Shown here in pieces: positions 8,982 through 16,724 of a stretch of 64,000 nucleotides of DNA. Source of the stretch: Saprospiraceae bacterium (GTDB lineage Bacteria > Bacteroidota > Bacteroidia > Chitinophagales > Saprospiraceae); contig JADKAA010000024.1 of the NCBI GenBank assembly GCA_016715465.1, positions 1-64,000 on the forward strand. Direction: 5' to 3'. The notes under the pieces are model-generated. The model saw only the letters and a program-made list of their open reading frames with translations. It was not told the DNA's origin and did no database searches. Made by a program: the position numbers and the translations under genes. Each line of letters begins with the position of its first letter. The first letter of the stretch is position 1.

Positions 8982-9072
8982 AGCCATCGCAAAAGCCATA
9001 CACATTGCCAAGTCGCACCAGCCAACCCGAAACCCAAAACTTGGCAAAGAGTATGGCTTCCCCAACGCTGAC
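8980..9072 (+). repeat. Second palindromic repeat family, copy 2 (end of copper gene block)
   Basis: Left arm 8993-9013 (AAGCCATACACATTGCCAAG...) and right arm 9039-9059 (ACTTGGCAAAGAGTATGGCT...) pair at 19 of 21 positions, with a 25-base loop. The right flank is CCCCAACGCTGACGG, like the other copies. Relative to copy 4, a C-G pair is replaced by G-C in the stem, keeping the pairing. The element overlaps the stop codon of the oxidase gene. Confidence 0.65.
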
Positions 9073-9098
9073 GGACAACCTGAATGAAAAAACAACGA

Positions 9099-9234
9099 AG
9101 GCACAACAATGTATAAACGCAATAGCGGGTTTAGTGGTAATATAAAGTTTAGTTCATTTTACTAACTTTGTGCTAAACGGAAAGTGAAGTGCTTTTTAAT
9201 CCGCTACTGCGTTTATACTAGACCGTTATCTCGG
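9099..9234 (+). repeat. attC-like site 3 (end of copper cassette, 4498-9225)
   Basis: R'' AGGCACAAC (9099-9107) is complementary to the cassette's own first bases (TTGTGCCT at 4498). L arms are GTATAAACGC and GCGTTTATAC with further pairs TAGCGG/CCGCTA, enclosing a loop of about 75 bases. R' is GTTATCTCGG (9225-9234). It belongs to the long (about 135 bp) class of sites in this array. Confidence 0.85.
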
Positions 9235-9259
9235 ATTGGAAAAAAAAGTCTACAAAAAT

Positions 9260-9290
9260 TTTGGCGTTGTTCCACAATTAGTTAACTTTG
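9260..9290 (+). promoter_or_regulatory. Promoter of HigBA cassette C
   Basis: Same TTTG, 19-base spacer and TAACTTTG as copy B, with the -7 box at 9283-9290 and the ATG at 9295. Confidence 0.65.
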
Positions 9291-9294
9291 CAAC

Positions 9295-9629
9295 ATGAAA
9301 CAAATTCGAAAATTAGTATTCTATAAAACTTACTTCTTTGAATTCTTTGAAAGCCAAGAGTTAAAAGTAAAAGAGAAAATTGATTTTGGTCTTTACTTGT
9401 TACAATATGTAAAACAATTGCCAAGCAAACATGTTGGCTCGACAGAAGAGAAGAATTTGTTTTATTTAAGAGTTAAACAAGGGTCTAACATATACAGAAT
9501 ATTTTTTGTTATGACGAAGATAAAATCGTTGTCATAATGAACGGATTCACAAAGCAAACTCAAAAAACACCTAGAAAAGAAATAAATAAAGCAATTTCAA
9601 TTAAAAAACAATATTTTGATGAAAAGTAA
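9295..9629 (+). pseudogene. higB toxin, copy C, frameshifted
   Basis: Matches the intact toxin at 11987 over its first 69 codons (to NIYRIFF). A run of six T near 9502 where copy D has seven shifts the frame, so translation ends at 9537 instead of 9629. The change is in a homopolymer, so a read error is possible. Toxin family as for copy D. Confidence 0.75.
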
Positions 9630-9917
9630 TAAAAACGTTACAACATTCGAAGAACACTTAACAAAGCAATATGGTCAAATCGGTTCTGAAAAAAGAACTG
9701 AATTTGAAGCTAGGCAAAATCATTTGTAATAGGCGAATTATTGAAGCAAGAAAGATTGGAAGCAAATTTAACTCAAGAAGAATTAGCAAATAAAATAGGA
9801 GCTAAAAAAAGCTATATTTCAAGAGTTGAAAATGGTAAATCTGATATTCAATTATCAACGCTATTTAGACTCTTTGAGTTTGGACTTGGAAAACGAATAA
9901 ACATAGTAATAGAATAA
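9619..9917 (+). pseudogene. higA antitoxin, copy C, frameshifted
   Basis: Starts like the intact antitoxins, but GCTAGGCAAAATC near 9709 lacks one G (GCTAGGGCAAAATC elsewhere), which shifts the frame after about 30 codons. A substitution nearby gives TTGAAGCAAGAA in place of TTGAAGGAAGAA. The downstream helix-turn-helix coding sequence is otherwise preserved to the stop at 9915-9917. Confidence 0.75.
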
Positions 9918-9918
9918 C

Positions 9919-9990
9919 CCGAGATAACAATGGCTATAATGATAGATTCGCTAACGCTTCATCCATCACATAGCCTTGGACGTTGTGCGT
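9919..9990 (+). repeat. attC-like site 4 (end of HigBA cassette C, 9226-9982)
   Basis: R'' CCGAGATAAC (9919-9928), arms GGCTAT and ATAGCC, R' GTTGTGCGT (9982-9990). The R' half belongs to the next cassette, whose R'' is ACGCACAAC at 11221. Confidence 0.85.
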
Positions 9991-10085
9991 CATTCTATAA
10001 TGGAGCCTTCTTAATTTGGAAACGGAGTAAGGGTTGATTTATAATTTTATTTAAATTGTTCATTTTAAAAATAAAAAATCTAATC

Positions 10086-11165
10086 ATGAAATATTTAATA
10101 ATATTTATTTTGACATTTATTGTCTTAGGCAGCTGTAACAACACTAATCAAAATGAAAAATCCGAAATCACTGGTTTGTTTATTATTAGCCAGAATGGAA
10201 AACAAGGATTCATAAACAAGAAAGGAGAAATAGCTATTAGCCCTCAATTTACTGAAGTGAAGGATTTTTCTGAAGGTCTAGCACCAGTATTAGTTGGAAC
10301 AAAATTTTTAGATGGAAAATGGGGATATATTGATAAGTCAGGAGAATTCATAATCAAGCCGCAATTCGATGGTGCAGATATATTTCGACAAGGCGTAGCT
10401 CTGGTTACAATGGGGGCTGATTTAGATGCTGGGAGTGTACTTGTAAAAAATAAATATGAACGTATTCCTCGCAAATATGGTTATATCGATAAATCAGGAG
10501 AATACATAGTTAACCCTCAATTTGATTGTGCCTATGGATTTCAAGAAGGCTTAGCTAAAGTAGAAGTTGGGGATAAATGGGGATATATTAATAAATCAGG
10601 AGAATTCGTCATTCAGCCTCAATTCGGTGATATTGAATTTGCGGGTCAATATGGATTTAGTGAGGGTTTGGCAAAAGGTAAGTTCGGTGTAAAATACGGA
10701 TTTATTGATAAATCAGGCAAGATTGTTATCGCCCCGCAATTTGATGGTGTTTTTGATTTTTCTGAGGGACTTGCAAAAGTAAGTATTGGGAACACAAGAG
10801 GATACATTGATAAGACTGGAAATTATATAATAAACCCTCAGTATGATGAGTCGTACGATAATGGAAGTTTTAATGAGGGACTAGCTTTGATAAAAACAGA
10901 TGGCAAGCATGGCTACATCAATAAATACGGTGAAATTAAAATAACTCCGCAATTTGAAGAAGCTACTAATTTTAGTGAGGGACTTGCCCGTGTTAAAATT
11001 ATTGATAAATGGGGCTTTATTTATAAAACTGGCAAAATAGCAATTAAACCTCAATTTGATTGGGCCCATGATTTTCATGATGACATAGCACTGATATCTA
11101 TTGGAAAAAAACGGGGTTATATAAATAGGAACGGTGAGTATATTTGGATGCCACAAAATTATTAA
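10086..11165 (+). CDS. WG-repeat lipoprotein
   Basis: The ATG at 10086 gives a lipoprotein signal (FILTFIVLGSCNN, Cys at about residue 16). The mature part is about ten WG (KWG) repeats of roughly 36 residues, such as KWGYIDKSGEFIIKPQFD and KYGFIDKSGKIVIAPQFD, each with the core GYIDKSGE, then PQF and FSEGLA. WG repeats are common surface-associated modules in Bacteroidota; their role is unknown, probably protein-protein contact. It is the only gene of its cassette (9983-11347). The two other WG-repeat genes in the window (44343 and 56109) are not in cassettes with recognisable ends. Confidence 0.85.
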   Translation: MKYLIIFILTFIVLGSCNNTNQNEKSEITGLFIISQNGKQGFINKKGEIAISPQFTEVKDFSEGLAPVLVGTKFLDGKWGYIDKSGEFIIKPQFDGADIFRQGVALVTMGADLDAGSVLVKNKYERIPRKYGYIDKSGEYIVNPQFDCAYGFQEGLAKVEVGDKWGYINKSGEFVIQPQFGDIEFAGQYGFSEGLAKGKFGVKYGFIDKSGKIVIAPQFDGVFDFSEGLAKVSIGNTRGYIDKTGNYIINPQYDESYDNGSFNEGLALIKTDGKHGYINKYGEIKITPQFEEATNFSEGLARVKIIDKWGFIYKTGKIAIKPQFDWAHDFHDDIALISIGKKRGYINRNGEYIWMPQNY

Positions 11166-11220
11166 TACATTTTCGATGACGGTAAACTAAACCATTGACA
11201 CGGATGAACAAGAAGAACGA

Positions 11221-11354
11221 ACGCACAACAGGAGTTTGGCTCAATGGCGGGTGACGTGGTTAATTGAACATTCTACCTCGCATCAACTTTTGTGGTGAAT
11301 TGAAAGTTTAGTGCTCGAAATCCGCCACTGCGCCAAGCGCCAAAACGTTCTCGG
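11221..11354 (+). repeat. attC-like site 5 (end of WG-repeat cassette, 9983-11347)
   Basis: R'' ACGCACAAC (11221-11229) pairs with the cassette's first bases (TTGTGCGT at 9983). L arms pair through TTTGGC/GCCAA and GGCGG/CCGCC. R' is GTTCTCGG (11347-11354). Long-class site with a loop that contains the recurring TTGTG and AGTGCTC motifs. Confidence 0.85.
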
Positions 11355-11373
11355 TCATAAAAAATAAAAAATC

Positions 11374-11847
11374 ATGCAAAAGAAACTTTTAAAATCAATT
11401 TCAATATTGGTGTTAGGAATGCTAATAATCGGAAGTGTCGGCTGTGACATGAAAACAGATTGTTGCACAATAATAGATACCGCCGTTCAAATTTTGTACA
11501 AAAATGAAATAGGTGATAACTTAATAAACAGCAACTCCGATTTTGACGAATCTAAAATCAAAGTCTACTATAAGATTGGAAGTGAATTTGAATACGTTTA
11601 TAATGGCAATTTGGATTCACCAAATATGCACAGAATTGATGAAGATGAAAATGGTAATTTAATTCTGACAGTTTATCCATCAAATTCTTACGAAGGAAAT
11701 CAATCTACAACATTGGTTGAATTAAATCAAAATGTAGTTGACACTTTGGTTTGTGAATTTGAATTGGGAATCAATAAGGAAATATGTAAAAAATCATGGT
11801 TAAATGGAGTTGAAATGGATAATAGATTTATAGAAATTGAAAAATGA
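11374..11847 (+). CDS. Small lipoprotein, function unknown
   Basis: 157 residues. The N-terminus MQKKLLKSISILVLGMLIIG is followed by the lipobox SVGC (Cys at residue 24). The mature part begins with DMKTDCC and is mostly acidic beta-strand-like sequence, with a second Cys pair near the C-terminus (LVCEFEL, NKEICKK). No family is recognised. It is the sole gene of its cassette (11348-11917), starting 26 bases after the cassette boundary. Confidence 0.75.
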   Translation: MQKKLLKSISILVLGMLIIGSVGCDMKTDCCTIIDTAVQILYKNEIGDNLINSNSDFDESKIKVYYKIGSEFEYVYNGNLDSPNMHRIDEDENGNLILTVYPSNSYEGNQSTTLVELNQNVVDTLVCEFELGINKEICKKSWLNGVEMDNRFIEIEK

Positions 11848-11855
11848 AGAACGAA

Positions 11856-11926
11856 CCGAGAACAATGTACATGACGATCATGTCGGCTAAACGCCGCCAC
11901 GACTCATGTACTTGCCGTTATCTCGG
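11856..11926 (+). repeat. attC-like site 6 (end of lipoprotein cassette, 11348-11917)
   Basis: R'' CCGAGAAC (11856-11863) pairs with TTCTCGG at 11348. L arms are GTACATGA and TCATGTAC. R' is GTTATCTCGG (11917-11926), again the start of a HigBA cassette. Confidence 0.85.
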
Positions 11927-11951
11927 ATTGGAAAAAAAAGTCTACAAAAAT

Positions 11952-11982
11952 TTTGGCGTTGTTCCACAATTAGTTAACTTTG
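11952..11982 (+). promoter_or_regulatory. Promoter of HigBA cassette D
   Basis: TTTG, 19-base spacer and TAACTTTG at 11975-11982. The ATG is at 11987, four bases after the -7 box, which predicts a leaderless or nearly leaderless message. Confidence 0.65.
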
Positions 11983-11986
11983 CAAC

Positions 11987-12322
11987 ATGAAACAAATTCG
12001 AAAATTAGTATTCTATAAAACTTACTTCTTTGAATTCTTTGAAAGCCAAGAGTTAAAAGTAAAAGAGAAAATTGATTTTGGTCTTTACTTGTTACAATAT
12101 GTAAAACAATTGCCAAGCAAACATGTTGGCTCGACAGAAGAGAAGAATTTGTTTTATTTAAGAGTTAAACAAGGGTCTAACATATACAGAATATTTTTTT
12201 GTTATGACGAAGATAAAATCGTTGTCATAATGAACGGATTCACAAAGCAAACTCAAAAAACACCTAGAAAAGAAATAAATAAAGCAATTTCAATTAAAAA
12301 ACAATATTTTGATGAAAAGTAA
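11987..12322 (+). CDS. higB: HigB-type toxin (RelE-like, DUF891), copy D, intact
   Basis: 111 residues, the only complete higB of the four copies. It has the strand-rich RelE-like core: FYKTYFFEFFE at the start, VGSTEEKNLFYLRVKQGSNIYRIFF in the centre (residues 47-71) and CYDEDKIVVIMNGFTKQTQKTP before a helical tail. The LRV..G..YRI pattern and the GFTKKTQKTP-like signature are hallmarks of the phage Gp49/HigB family, which cleave mRNA on the ribosome. The start is fixed by the promoter box just upstream. Its antitoxin in the same cassette is frameshifted, so a HigA from copy A or B would be needed for immunity. Confidence 0.85.
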   Translation: MKQIRKLVFYKTYFFEFFESQELKVKEKIDFGLYLLQYVKQLPSKHVGSTEEKNLFYLRVKQGSNIYRIFFCYDEDKIVVIMNGFTKQTQKTPRKEINKAISIKKQYFDEK

Positions 12323-12610
12323 TAAAAACGTTACAACATTCGAAGAACACTTAACAAAAGCAATATGGTCAAATCGGTTCTGAAAAAGAACTGAATTTGA
12401 AGCTAGGGCAAAATCATTTGTAATAGGCGAATTATTGAAGGAAGAAAGATTGGAAGCAAATTTAACTCAAGAAGAATTAGCAAATAAAATAGGAGCTAAA
12501 AAAGCTATATTTCAAGAGTTGAAAATGGTAAATCTGATATTCAATTATCAACGCTATTTAGACTCTTTGAGTTTGGACTTGGAAAACGAATAAACATAGT
12601 AATAGAATAA
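12312..12610 (+). pseudogene. higA antitoxin, copy D, frameshifted
   Basis: Compared with the intact copies there are three single-base changes in A runs: an extra A near 12357, and one A fewer near 12386 and near 12500. The frame is lost after about 15 codons. All three are in homopolymers. Since the toxin gene beside it is intact, a living cell would need another HigA, or these are sequence errors and this is a working module. Confidence 0.7.
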
Positions 12611-12611
12611 C

Positions 12612-12684
12612 CCGAGATAACAATGGCTATAATGATAGATTCGCTAACGCTTCATCCATCACATAGCCTTGGACGTTTATGCGG
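12612..12684 (+). repeat. attC-like site 7 (end of HigBA cassette D, 11918-12675)
   Basis: R'' CCGAGATAAC (12612-12621), arms GGCTAT and ATAGCC, R' GTTTATGCGG (12675-12684). The following cassette ends with CCGCATAAC at 13567, which matches apart from one extra T in R'. Confidence 0.85.
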
Positions 12685-12725
12685 CAGCTTAAAAGACGAC
12701 ACCAAACGACATTGACAACAAGAAA

Positions 12726-13328
12726 ATGAAAACAGAAAATAAACTTGCGGGACTTGGACTTTTGACAGCAATTTCGGCTTCACTTTGCTGCATTACACCT
12801 GTTTTGGCTTTGTTGGCAGGGACAAGTGGACTTGCTTCGGCTTTTTCTTGGCTTGACCCTTTGCGACCGTATTTAATCGGCTTGACAGTTTTAGTGCTTG
12901 GATTTGCTTGGTATCAAAAACTGAAACCACAAAAACAAATGGACTGCAACTGCGACACGACAGAAAAAATACCATTCATTCAGACAAAGAAATTTTTGGG
13001 TATCGTGACAGTTTTTGCAGGACTTATGCTTGCTTTTCCAACTTATGCTCACATTTTCTTTCCAAAGACAGAAAATAAAACAATCATAACTGACCAATCA
13101 AAAATCCAGACAGCAGAATTTAAAATAAACGGAATGACTTGTTCGGGTTGTGAAGAACACGTAAACCTTGAAGTAACCCAGTTGACAGGAATAATCAAGA
13201 CGACTGTTTCATACGAAAACGGAAATGCAATCATAGAATTTGACCAAGTCCAAACCGACATTGAAGAAATAGAAAAAGCCATTGAAAAGACAGGCTATTC
13301 AGTAACTGACAAGAAAGAAATTAAATGA
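12726..13328 (+). CDS. merTP: Mercuric transport fusion protein MerT-MerP (MerTP)
   Basis: 200 residues with two parts. Residues 1-110 resemble MerT: first membrane helix with the vicinal Cys pair (AISASLCCITPVLALLAG), a second helix (YLIGLTVLVLGFAWYQKL), a cytoplasmic loop with DCNCD, and a third helix (FLGIVTVFAGLMLAFPTYA). Residues 130-200 form a MerP-like HMA domain with NGMTCSGCEEHVN. Such fusions take up Hg(II) across the inner membrane for reduction by MerA, but no merA is seen here. The stop overlaps the next gene's ATG by four bases, so the pair is an operon. They form cassette 12676-13694. Confidence 0.85.
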   Translation: MKTENKLAGLGLLTAISASLCCITPVLALLAGTSGLASAFSWLDPLRPYLIGLTVLVLGFAWYQKLKPQKQMDCNCDTTEKIPFIQTKKFLGIVTVFAGLMLAFPTYAHIFFPKTENKTIITDQSKIQTAEFKINGMTCSGCEEHVNLEVTQLTGIIKTTVSYENGNAIIEFDQVQTDIEEIEKAIEKTGYSVTDKKEIK

Positions 13329-13534
13329 ACATAATATTAGAATCAACTATCACTTGCCCAGACTGCGGACATAAGAAAGAAGAAACAATGCCGACAGACG
13401 CTTGCCAATACTTTTACGAGTGTGAGAACTGCAAGAAAGTATTAAAGCCAAAACAGGGTGACTGTTGTGTTTATTGTAGTTACGGGACAGTAAAATGCCC
13501 ACCTATCCAAGCCGGGACAAATTGCTGTAAATAA
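13325..13534 (+). CDS. GDCCVxC-domain small zinc-ribbon-like protein
   Basis: 69 residues with four Cys pairs: CPDCGHKK, CENCKK, GDCCVYCSYGTVKCPPIQ, and the ending TNCCK. The GDCCVxCS...CPP signature defines a small Cys-rich family often encoded next to merT/merP genes in Bacteroidota and other bacteria; some members are selenoproteins, but here the relevant residues are plain Cys. It probably binds mercury or another soft metal in the cytoplasm. It overlaps the merTP stop and is translationally coupled to it. Confidence 0.85.
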   Translation: MNIILESTITCPDCGHKKEETMPTDACQYFYECENCKKVLKPKQGDCCVYCSYGTVKCPPIQAGTNCCK

Positions 13535-13566
13535 CAATGACACGACTGACTGAAATAGAAAGCCGA

Positions 13567-13700
13567 CCGCATAACAGGCGTTTGGCAAAAAAGCGGGTTC
13601 AGTGCTTTGATGAAGCTTTGTGCTTCGTATCAAGTTCAGTGCTGGCAGACAGTTTTGTGCTCCGAAATCCGCTTCTTCGCCAAGCGCCAAAACGTTATCA
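13567..13700 (+). repeat. attC-like site 8 (end of mercury cassette, 12676-13694)
   Basis: R'' CCGCATAAC (13567-13575). L arms are GGCGTTTGGC/GCCAAGCGCC and AAGCGG/CCGCTT, an excellent long stem. R' is GTTATCA (13694-13700). The loop of about 75 bases contains the repeated motif TTCAGTGCT and TTTTGTGCTCCG. Confidence 0.85.
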
Positions 13701-13719
13701 AATATAAAAATAGTAAAAA

Positions 13720-14355
13720 ATGGAAAATGAATATTTATTCAACATAATACCACCAGAAAATTACTTTATTTTTGAAAATGACATTTATAAATGGCCTGAT
13801 CCATTTGATGAAGTTTTTACAGAAGTATGTAGAATATCAAATGGAAAGATAAAGTTTTTGTCATTAACTCAAAAAATTATTGTAGACAGAACTGTCAAAT
13901 ATTTACTTGAAGTTGAATTAGAAAATCAAGTTAATGTACATCTTGAACTCCTATTGGAACATAGTTTAACATTTAATACTGAAACTTTAGCTTTACAGTT
14001 AAATTCCCATTTGCATAAGAATGGTATTTCTGAAAATGAATATTTTTTTGATATAAGTGTAGATACAGGTTACGGGGGGCTAGCATTTTCGAATTTTGAT
14101 ACGGAAAGAATATTGTTTGAAAATGGTACACTCTATCGTGGAGTCAACGAATTTGAAAATTCTGAAAACTATGGATATTTTTGGGAAAAAATAAAAGCAT
14201 ATAAAAATAGTAATTCAATTGTTGAAATTACTGAAGAAAAAATAACTCCAGAGCAAGAAAAGGAAAATTGGTTAAAACATATTCAAGAAATGAAGGAATT
14301 ATTGAAAAAAGAGAATAAAGTTAAACACCCTTGGTGGAAATTTTGGAAGAAATAA
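13720..14355 (+). CDS. Cassette protein of unknown function
   Basis: 211 residues, soluble, rich in Glu and Asn, with no signal peptide. There are no motifs I recognise. The C-terminus is a basic aromatic tail (KHPWWKFWKK) preceded by a Glu/Lys-rich helix (KENWLKHIQEMKELLKKE). The overall composition resembles small immunity-type or contact-inhibition-associated proteins, but that is only an impression. It is the sole gene of cassette 13695-14426 and starts 25 bases after the boundary, too close for a long leader. Confidence 0.7.
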   Translation: MENEYLFNIIPPENYFIFENDIYKWPDPFDEVFTEVCRISNGKIKFLSLTQKIIVDRTVKYLLEVELENQVNVHLELLLEHSLTFNTETLALQLNSHLHKNGISENEYFFDISVDTGYGGLAFSNFDTERILFENGTLYRGVNEFENSENYGYFWEKIKAYKNSNSIVEITEEKITPEQEKENWLKHIQEMKELLKKENKVKHPWWKFWKK

Positions 14356-14365
14356 TTAATACATC

Positions 14366-14432
14366 TGATAACAATGCACTGGACGGACAGACTTGCTATC
14401 GCTGCGTCCGTCGCCAGTGCTAGACGTTATCG
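14366..14432 (+). repeat. attC-like site 9 (end of cassette 13695-14426)
   Basis: R'' TGATAAC (14366-14372) pairs with TTATCA at 13695. L arms GCACTGG/CCAGTGC and CGGAC/GTCCG. R' is GTTATCG (14426-14432), and the next cassette ends with TTTCGATAAC. A related site near 35100 shares the CTATCGCTGCGTCCG loop. Confidence 0.85.
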
Positions 14433-14491
14433 AAAATTAGAAATGAAATTCGATACTAAGTTTGATTAGTTGACGTTTAAATATTTAAAAA

Positions 14492-16090
14492 ATGAGAACA
14501 AAATTAGTTTTATTAACGGCGATCTTTTTTACAGTCTTTCTCTCTTGTAGTAAAGAGATTGAAGAAGTAAGTAATTTAGATCAAACACCCACTCAATTAA
14601 GAAGTGGAAGAACAGCAGGGCGAAATCAGTCAGTAGTTGACATAAGCCAGACACGAGAAAAGGGTAAATATAATAACCCTTATTACATTGGTACAATAAA
14701 AGCGGCTTACTTAAAATTGAAGTCGTTAGGTCAAATCTCTGCAACATACAACATTTCACCAAATGCTTTGTATGTTAGATATTTACCAAAAGACGAAAAC
14801 GACTTTTATCTACTTGAAACTACCTCTCCGACTGAATTATTTGAATATCCACTTCAAGAAAATGATATTCAAAATAATGAAATTCATCATTATGCCGATG
14901 GTACATTATCAGATGGTCAATTACCTTTCCAGTACACAGTATGTACTATCGGTCAGGTTTTGACTGGCTTTGAAGCTGACATTCTGGATACCTTATATCT
15001 TAATCATATTAACCCTACAATATCTGATGAAGATTGGAGAAAAATTGAGACAGAAGCATTTATCTCCACTGGAGTAATTAACCCAAATAATCCAGATGAT
15101 GTCCAAGCAAGTATTTTTTGCGATGAATGGTTTCCATCAGGTAAAATTGAGATTTGGGATGATGCCCTCGCTACTAATCTACCTTTAAAGCAAGTAAAAG
15201 TTAAAGTTAGTAAATGGTATCAGTGGGCAACAGTATATACTAACAATACAGGTAATTTTACAACCTTTCCTTTCATGGACTTTTGTGGTAAAGTTAAATA
15301 TTCGATAATATATGAAAACCCTATTTGGGACATCAGAGATGGTAAATTAGGTCAGGCAGATACACAAGGACCAAAACAAAAAGCCCCATGGAATCATCTA
15401 ATTAAAGATGATAAAAAATCATTAGGATTCGGAACCGTACATCGTTCTTTAGTCAGATATTTCTTCGAAGATGTTGCTGGCCTAAGAAGACCTGTAGTTG
15501 GAGCACAAAAATTAAAAGTTAGCTATAGACATGAAGACGGTGATTCAAACGGGTTTTTTTCTTCTTCTGGGTTTGAAGGCATATTTTATTCTCATGTGCA
15601 TATCTTTGGATTTAATGGATCAACACTGAGACAAACACATAGTATTTTCTCAACTACATCACATGAATTAGCCCATGTAGCACATGCTTTTCAAATGGGG
15701 AATATTCAGTTTTGGCAAGTTTCCAATCTTATAGTTGAGAGTTGGGCCAGAGCTTGTCAGTGGAAAATTACAGAATTGGAATATGGTTATAGCCCTTCTC
15801 CGGTGCCAGGTCCCATTCAAAACTGGTTTTATGACCAGGACCCTGATTTTAATAATTATTCGCCATTATTTATTGATTTAGAAGATACTTTTAATCAAAA
15901 CCCTTCGAATCTTCCCAATAGACCAAGGGATATTACCAGTGGATATAATCTAAGCCTGATACAGTCAAATGTATTGGGACACAGTTATGGATTATCAAGT
16001 TTAAGAGATAGACTAAAAAGTCAAAAGCCCTCTGGAGTAACGGATGCTCAAATTGACACAAATCTTCAGCATTTTTTTGATAACTTTTAA
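14492..16090 (+). CDS. Lipoprotein with HExxH motif, possible metalloprotease
   Basis: 532 residues. Lipoprotein signal FFTVFLSCSKE (Cys at about residue 19). In the C-terminal third the sequence SIFSTTSHELAHVAHAFQMG contains HELAH, the HExxH zinc-binding pattern of gluzincin/metzincin-type peptidases. About 25 residues later NLIVESWARACQWKITELEY offers a Glu that could be the third ligand. A central stretch near residue 240 (LKQVKVKVSKWYQWATVYTN) looks like a beta-sandwich of the carboxypeptidase-regulatory kind. Activity is inferred from the motif only. It is followed after 11 bases by a small lipoprotein gene within the same cassette (14427-16569). Confidence 0.75.
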   Translation: MRTKLVLLTAIFFTVFLSCSKEIEEVSNLDQTPTQLRSGRTAGRNQSVVDISQTREKGKYNNPYYIGTIKAAYLKLKSLGQISATYNISPNALYVRYLPKDENDFYLLETTSPTELFEYPLQENDIQNNEIHHYADGTLSDGQLPFQYTVCTIGQVLTGFEADILDTLYLNHINPTISDEDWRKIETEAFISTGVINPNNPDDVQASIFCDEWFPSGKIEIWDDALATNLPLKQVKVKVSKWYQWATVYTNNTGNFTTFPFMDFCGKVKYSIIYENPIWDIRDGKLGQADTQGPKQKAPWNHLIKDDKKSLGFGTVHRSLVRYFFEDVAGLRRPVVGAQKLKVSYRHEDGDSNGFFSSSGFEGIFYSHVHIFGFNGSTLRQTHSIFSTTSHELAHVAHAFQMGNIQFWQVSNLIVESWARACQWKITELEYGYSPSPVPGPIQNWFYDQDPDFNNYSPLFIDLEDTFNQNPSNLPNRPRDITSGYNLSLIQSNVLGHSYGLSSLRDRLKSQKPSGVTDAQIDTNLQHFFDNF

Positions 16091-16101
16091 TCCTATTTCA
16101 A

Positions 16102-16500
16102 ATGAATAAGTTTTTGATTTTAATCTTTATTATACAAATAATTTCTTGCACAGATCAAGACAATATTAAGAGTTATTCTCTTAATAATTCAACTGATTAC
16201 AATATCAAAGCTATATTATTTGATAGGTTTGGAAAAAGTGACACAACTAATATAAATAAAAATGATTTTAAAATCATGTATGAAGAAGGTCCTCCTTATG
16301 ATGATGGACCCTTTGGAGTTTTTGATTCCTTAAAAATAATTTTTGAAGATTTTAAAGTACTAACATACATTCCTTTAAAATCTAAATCTGAATGCATAGA
16401 TTCAATTAAAAATCCATTTTGTCCTTATTCTAATTATAGCTGTAAAGATAATGTTTGTACTTTTGAAATTGATAATGTTGAATATTTGAAGGCGAAATAG
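16102..16500 (+). CDS. Small lipoprotein, function unknown
   Basis: 132 residues with signal MNKFLILIFIIQIISCTDQ (lipobox ISC, Cys at residue 16). The mature part has a Cys-rich C-terminal half (SECIDSIKNPFCPYSNYSCKDNVCTF), so disulfides are likely in the periplasm or at the surface. It is encoded 11 bases after the HExxH lipoprotein and probably made with it. No known family. It ends seven bases before the attC-like R'' box. Confidence 0.7.
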   Translation: MNKFLILIFIIQIISCTDQDNIKSYSLNNSTDYNIKAILFDRFGKSDTTNINKNDFKIMYEEGPPYDDGPFGVFDSLKIIFEDFKVLTYIPLKSKSECIDSIKNPFCPYSNYSCKDNVCTFEIDNVEYLKAK

Positions 16501-16506
16501 AGTAAC

Positions 16507-16578
16507 TTTCGATAACAATGTATAAGACGATAGAGCGGCTAATCACCGCTCCATCTCTTATACTATCCGTTGTATGCC
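16507..16578 (+). repeat. attC-like site 10 (end of cassette 14427-16569)
   Basis: R'' TTTCGATAAC (16507-16516) is complementary to the cassette start TTATCGAAA at 14427. L arms GTATAAGA/TCTTATAC and GAGCGG/CCGCTC. R' GTTGTATGCC (16569-16578). Confidence 0.85.
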
Positions 16579-16587
16579 ATGCTGAAA

Positions 16588-16684
16588 AAGCCGACCGCAC
16601 ATTCAAGCACATTTGGTTTTTTGCCGACACACAAAGCCAACTCAAAAAAACCAAAAGAGCTTGAATTTTTGCCACCGCTCGACA
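16588..16684 (+). repeat. Second palindromic repeat family, copy 3 (start of chromate cassette)
   Basis: Flank AAAGCCGACCGC, left arm 16602-16622 (TTCAAGCACATTTGG then T run), right arm 16645-16665 (ACCAAAAGAGCTTGAA), right flank GCCACCGCTCGACA. Compared with copy 1 the outer stem changed from AACAGC/GCTGTT to TTCAAGC/GCTTGAA, with pairing kept. This is covariation in a structured element. Confidence 0.65.
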
Positions 16685-16724
16685 AATAAAAAGTAATTTT
16701 GAAACAAACAAATAAATTTAAAAA

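Noticed and set aside
8980..9072. Second palindrome family as ordinary attC sites or terminators
   Set aside because: They have no AAC/GTT end boxes and no T run after the stem, and all four share mismatches and flanks that neither model predicts.
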